A stretch of 7,595 bases of DNA from ZC4RG29 sp032907565. GTDB lineage: Bacteria > Bacteroidota > Bacteroidia > Cytophagales > Cyclobacteriaceae. The notes under the pieces are model-generated. The model ran no database searches. It was not told the origin of the DNA and was given only the letters and a program-made list of their open reading frames with translations. The stretch spans positions 1 through 7,595 of the forward strand of contig JAJJPK010000006.1 in assembly GCA_032907565.1 (NCBI GenBank), written 5' to 3'. Shown piece after piece: positions 5,212 to 7,595 of the stretch; the first letter of the stretch is position 1, and every line of letters starts with the position of its first letter. The translations under genes were made by a program, and so were the position numbers.

Positions 5212-7428
5212 TTAGCGCGCCACCAATAGCCGTATTGTTATGCGGCGTTTTTCCGACTGGAGCGTCATACTGTACATTCCGTCCGCGAGGTGGTCCACCG
5301 GCACGGCAAGCGTGTTCTGTCCTGCAACCAATGTGCGCGACACGCGTGTCAATTCTCTCGAGAGCATGTCGACTATAGAAATCGTGACACCTTGCGGCCA
5401 TTCCGACGGCACTTTCACGTTAACGGTATGCACTCCCTTTGTCACCGGGTTGGGCACAGCTGCCGTTTTGTAAAGGTGGTCACCGTCAACTCCGACTACA
5501 ACGGAAAACACAGCCGTGAGGGTCGTGTCGTCCGGAGGCGTTTGCAAAACCTGGAATGCCTCTCCACCGTGTGTCCAATGGTCGAACTCATAAGTGGTTT
5601 CGCCTATTGTCTGCGGGGTAACTACATCAAGGGTTCGTTTCAGTCCTTCCACGCTAAGCACGGATACCGGCGTGTCAAACACCTCGCCGTCCAGCACCAA
5701 CTGAAGACCGGCTGGCATTGTCCCCAGGTGCAGGGTTGACGTACGGGGCACGATGCTTACCGTGTCGTGGTGCTCCAGCCCGTCTGTATCCGAAACTGTC
5801 AGTACGATGCGGTACCATACATCCGTTGCGGCTTCCCCATCGTCCGGCACCACGAACGAACCTTCCCGCACGCCTGCAGTTGTCAATACGGCATCTGTGT
5901 TCGTCCCGTGGTGAAACGTTACGTTCCATTCAAAGACATCGGCGGGCAGTTCGCCATCTTCCTCATCCGTTCCCGTTCCTGAGAACGATATCGTTTCGCC
6001 TGCGGCGTAGCTGCTCCCTGTCACCGGTGCCGTAATGCTGGCCATCGGTAAGTCGTTCAATACGGCAACCTCCAGTTTTGCACCGGTTCCTTCTGCCGAT
6101 CCCAATAGATTGCTCACTACAACTTTGTATGTGCCGGCATCTTCCGGTTGGACATCCTCCAGAACAAGCACAGGATCCGTGGCATTGGCAATGAGAGCGT
6201 CATCCTTGTACCAGGCATACTGCAATGGCGCCGACCCGAGGGCTTTTACCTCGAATATCGCATCGTCGCCTTCCGTCACAGATGCGGAGACGGCATCATG
6301 TGTTATAAAAGGCGGGGTGGATTGCTGGTAGATAATCTTGTATAACGCTTTGTCAGGCCGGCTCAAGTAGTAGAGGTTTCCATCCGGACCCGTTGTGAGG
6401 CCCAGACAAAAGTTACCCAGATTGGTGGCGAACGGTTGAGCCTGGGGAGTCTGTTGATTGGGATCCATAAAGTTGATCCAACCGTTGCAGTAGTCTTGGT
6501 AAAAGTACTTTCCGTAGTAGGTACCGGGATAATCGGTAGTCGTGGGACTAAAAAACGTCCCTCCCGTTACGGCGCATCCCTTGCCATCTCCGCTTCCATG
6601 ACTATAAACCAGCAAGGGCGGTGAAGTGCCCGGGCCGTCAGGCATGCCCTCCTCCACCGGCCATCCAAAATTTTGTCCTGCCGTTGTAGCATCGTTTATT
6701 TCCTCCCACGTGTTTTGGCCCACATCATTCACTATGATCCGTCCGCTTTCCGGGTGGATGGCAAAGGTGTACGGATTTCGCAGCCCGTATGCCCATACGC
6801 GCTGCCTCTGCGCACTACCTTCAGCAAACGGATTGCCTTCCGGCACGCTGCCGTCGGCGTTTATTCTCAAAAATTTGCCATGGTAGGTATCCAGGTTCTG
6901 GGCGTTATCCCCGCGTGCATTTTCTCCCACGGCCACATACAACTTTCCGTCCAATCCAAAGTGCATAGCCCCGCCGTTATGGTTTGTAGCGGTTGAGAGA
7001 TTGTCAAGACGGAGCACCAGGATTTCGCTGCCGGGTGCCGCCACGTCGCCATCTGTTGTGAAGCGACTGATACGGTTGTGCAAGGGTGCTGAAGCTACCG
7101 TGTAATAAACATACACGTAGCCGTTGTTCTCAAAATTGGGGTCGATTGCAATTCCGAGGAGTCCCCGTTCACCGGTGGCCGACACAGCGACTTGGAGAAA
7201 CGGTTCGGTGAGCACTGCGCCGTCTTTGATTACCCGGACTGCGCCTGTTTGTTCACAGACAAAAATGCGTCCGTCGGGCAAAAACGCAAGGGCTGTCGGT
7301 GAGTTTATGTTGCCCCCCACCAGCACGCGGCCAAAGCCGGCCGGAAAATTCTGAGCGCCGGAGACGAGGGTGCAAAAGAGGATCAGGATCACCCCGGCAA
7401 ATCGACACAAATACATCCCGCTGGCCAT
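5212..7428 (-). CDS. T9SS-exported PQQ-type glucose/sorbosone dehydrogenase-like protein
   Basis: A 738-residue secreted protein. I chose the ATG at 7428 because AGGAAA lies 6 bases upstream and a signal peptide follows (MASGMYLCRFAGVILILFCT, then SGAQ); the upstream TTG at 7479 has no such support. Residues about 25-370 form a six-bladed propeller of the glucose/sorbosone dehydrogenase family: SPTALAFLPDGRIFV, ERGLLGIAIDPNF, NHNGGAMHFGLDGKLYVAVG (His150 fits the catalytic base) and YGLRNPYTF (Arg217 fits the PQQ-contacting arginine). An Ig-like domain follows (about 373-455, DAGTYKVVVSN), then a PKD-like domain (460-560, GTGTDEEDGELP), a domain with YEFDHWTHGGE (565-640), and a type A T9SS sorting domain (about 657-738, from AAVPNP to the end). 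Likely role: oxidation of sugars outside the cell or at its surface. Substrate and PQQ dependence are not proven; some relatives are non-catalytic. Confidence 0.9.
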   Translation of the reverse strand: MASGMYLCRFAGVILILFCTLVSGAQNFPAGFGRVLVGGNINSPTALAFLPDGRIFVCEQTGAVRVIKDGAVLTEPFLQVAVSATGERGLLGIAIDPNFENNGYVYVYYTVASAPLHNRISRFTTDGDVAAPGSEILVLRLDNLSTATNHNGGAMHFGLDGKLYVAVGENARGDNAQNLDTYHGKFLRINADGSVPEGNPFAEGSAQRQRVWAYGLRNPYTFAIHPESGRIIVNDVGQNTWEEINDATTAGQNFGWPVEEGMPDGPGTSPPLLVYSHGSGDGKGCAVTGGTFFSPTTTDYPGTYYGKYFYQDYCNGWINFMDPNQQTPQAQPFATNLGNFCLGLTTGPDGNLYYLSRPDKALYKIIYQQSTPPFITHDAVSASVTEGDDAIFEVKALGSAPLQYAWYKDDALIANATDPVLVLEDVQPEDAGTYKVVVSNLLGSAEGTGAKLEVAVLNDLPMASITAPVTGSSYAAGETISFSGTGTDEEDGELPADVFEWNVTFHHGTNTDAVLTTAGVREGSFVVPDDGEAATDVWYRIVLTVSDTDGLEHHDTVSIVPRTSTLHLGTMPAGLQLVLDGEVFDTPVSVLSVEGLKRTLDVVTPQTIGETTYEFDHWTHGGEAFQVLQTPPDDTTLTAVFSVVVGVDGDHLYKTAAVPNPVTKGVHTVNVKVPSEWPQGVTISIVDMLSRELTRVSRTLVAGQNTLAVPVDHLADGMYSMTLQSEKRRITIRLLVAR
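5229..5252 (+). terminator. Possible terminator of the sigma/TonB operon inside the convergent gene
   Basis: GCCGTA at 5229-5234 pairs with TGCGGC at 5241-5246 (five Watson-Crick pairs plus one T-G wobble, 6-base loop), followed by GTTTTT. It begins 26 bases after the TonB stop codon and reads in the correct direction. It lies within the last codons of the opposing dehydrogenase gene, where the 8-base gap leaves no other space. The stem is short, so confidence is modest. Confidence 0.45.
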
Positions 7429-7449
7429 AGACGTTTCCTGATCTATACC

Positions 7450-7479
7450 AGAATTTACGAGAAAAAGATGGCAAGGCAA
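7450..7479 (-). promoter_or_regulatory. Possible promoter of the dehydrogenase-like gene
   Basis: On the minus strand a TTG at 7479-7477 is followed, after 19 bases, by TAAATTCT at 7457-7450. This approximates the Bacteroidota TTG-N19-TAnnTTTG arrangement with two mismatches in the -7 box. A start a few bases downstream would leave a short leader carrying AGGAAA before the ATG at 7428. The match is imperfect. Confidence 0.3.
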
Positions 7480-7542
7480 TGCGGAAATTCAGCGGATGCC
7501 GACATCCAAAGGGGTGGTCATTCCTGCAAATGAATGATTTTG

Positions 7543-7595
7543 TGGGATGTACTGGGTTCGAACCAGTGACCTCTTGCCTGTCAAGCAAGCGCTCT
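7543..7595 (-). tRNA. tRNA-Val (anticodon GAC), 5' part outside window
   Basis: The minus strand folds as the 3' two-thirds of a tRNA. The 3' acceptor strand is ACATCCC (7550-7544) with discriminator A at 7543. The T arm is ACTGG/CCAGT closing loop TTCGAAC. The variable region has 5 bases (7568-7572). The anticodon stem CTTGC/GCAAG closes loop TTGACAG, which gives anticodon GAC and hence valine. The last visible bases, AGAGCG, fit A21, the 3' D-stem strand and G26. The 3' CCA is not encoded; the next bases are CAAAA. The D loop and 5' acceptor strand lie beyond the right edge. Bases 7429-7542 between this tRNA and the next gene hold no other gene that I can see. Confidence 0.93.

Noticed and set aside
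7253..7588. Open frame reading through the tRNA into the dehydrogenase gene
   Set aside because: Its N-terminus contains the typical false peptide produced by translating a tRNA, and the rest is out of frame with the real gene.
7543..7595. Considered as tRNA-Asp because of GTC on the plus strand
   Set aside because: Folded in the correct (minus) orientation the anticodon loop is TTGACAG, giving GAC, a valine anticodon.
1..7595. Searched for insertion sequences, phage genes, CRISPR arrays and long direct repeats
   Set aside because: No terminal inverted repeats, transposase motifs, spaced repeats or sharp change in composition were seen by eye.

Overview
The window looks like chromosomal DNA from a member of the Bacteroidota, most likely the Cytophagia/Cytophagales; the class-level guess is inference. 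The evidence is a type IX secretion (T9SS) C-terminal sorting domain, two SusC-style modules (CarboxypepD_reg followed by an EVVV-GY motif), an ECF sigma factor overlapped by a membrane anti-sigma/TonB protein with the Bacteroidota-type N-terminus, weak Shine-Dalgarno sites, and -7 boxes resembling TAnnTTTG. Base composition is moderate and even across the window. I see no insertion sequence, phage gene, CRISPR array or island boundary.

Left part (1-1262, minus strand): a compact operon encodes an ECF sigma factor of the SigR/RpoE type, a small zinc-binding anti-sigma factor with a C/H-x3-C-x2-C signature, and guanylate kinase (gmk), which runs off the left edge. The sigma and anti-sigma genes are 6 bases apart. 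The anti-sigma stop and the gmk start share one base. A strong bidirectional hairpin terminator at about 1342-1391 insulates this operon from the gene upstream.

Middle (1389-5203): a divergent locus. On the minus strand is a secreted YfbK-type von Willebrand factor A protein with an N-terminal CarboxypepD_reg module. On the plus strand is a second ECF sigma factor, overlapped by 8 bases by a one-pass membrane protein. That protein joins a cytoplasmic anti-sigma-like N-terminus to a periplasmic acidic, proline-rich linker, a CarboxypepD_reg module with an EVVVVGYG tail, and a TonB C-terminal domain. The two divergent genes carry the same kind of SusC-derived module, which suggests that they and the sigma factor form one envelope-signalling unit (inference).

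Right part (5212-7595, minus strand): a large exported PQQ-type glucose/sorbosone dehydrogenase-like protein with Ig-like and PKD-like accessory domains and a T9SS tail. It converges on the TonB gene with only 8 bases between stop codons. A partial tRNA-Val (anticodon GAC) lies upstream of it at the right edge.

The best candidate for an underdescribed system is the vWA / ECF sigma / anti-sigma-TonB locus. Each part belongs to a recognisable family, but the pairing of anti-sigma and TonB functions in one polypeptide, and the shared receptor-plug-like modules, have no function I can assign from sequence.
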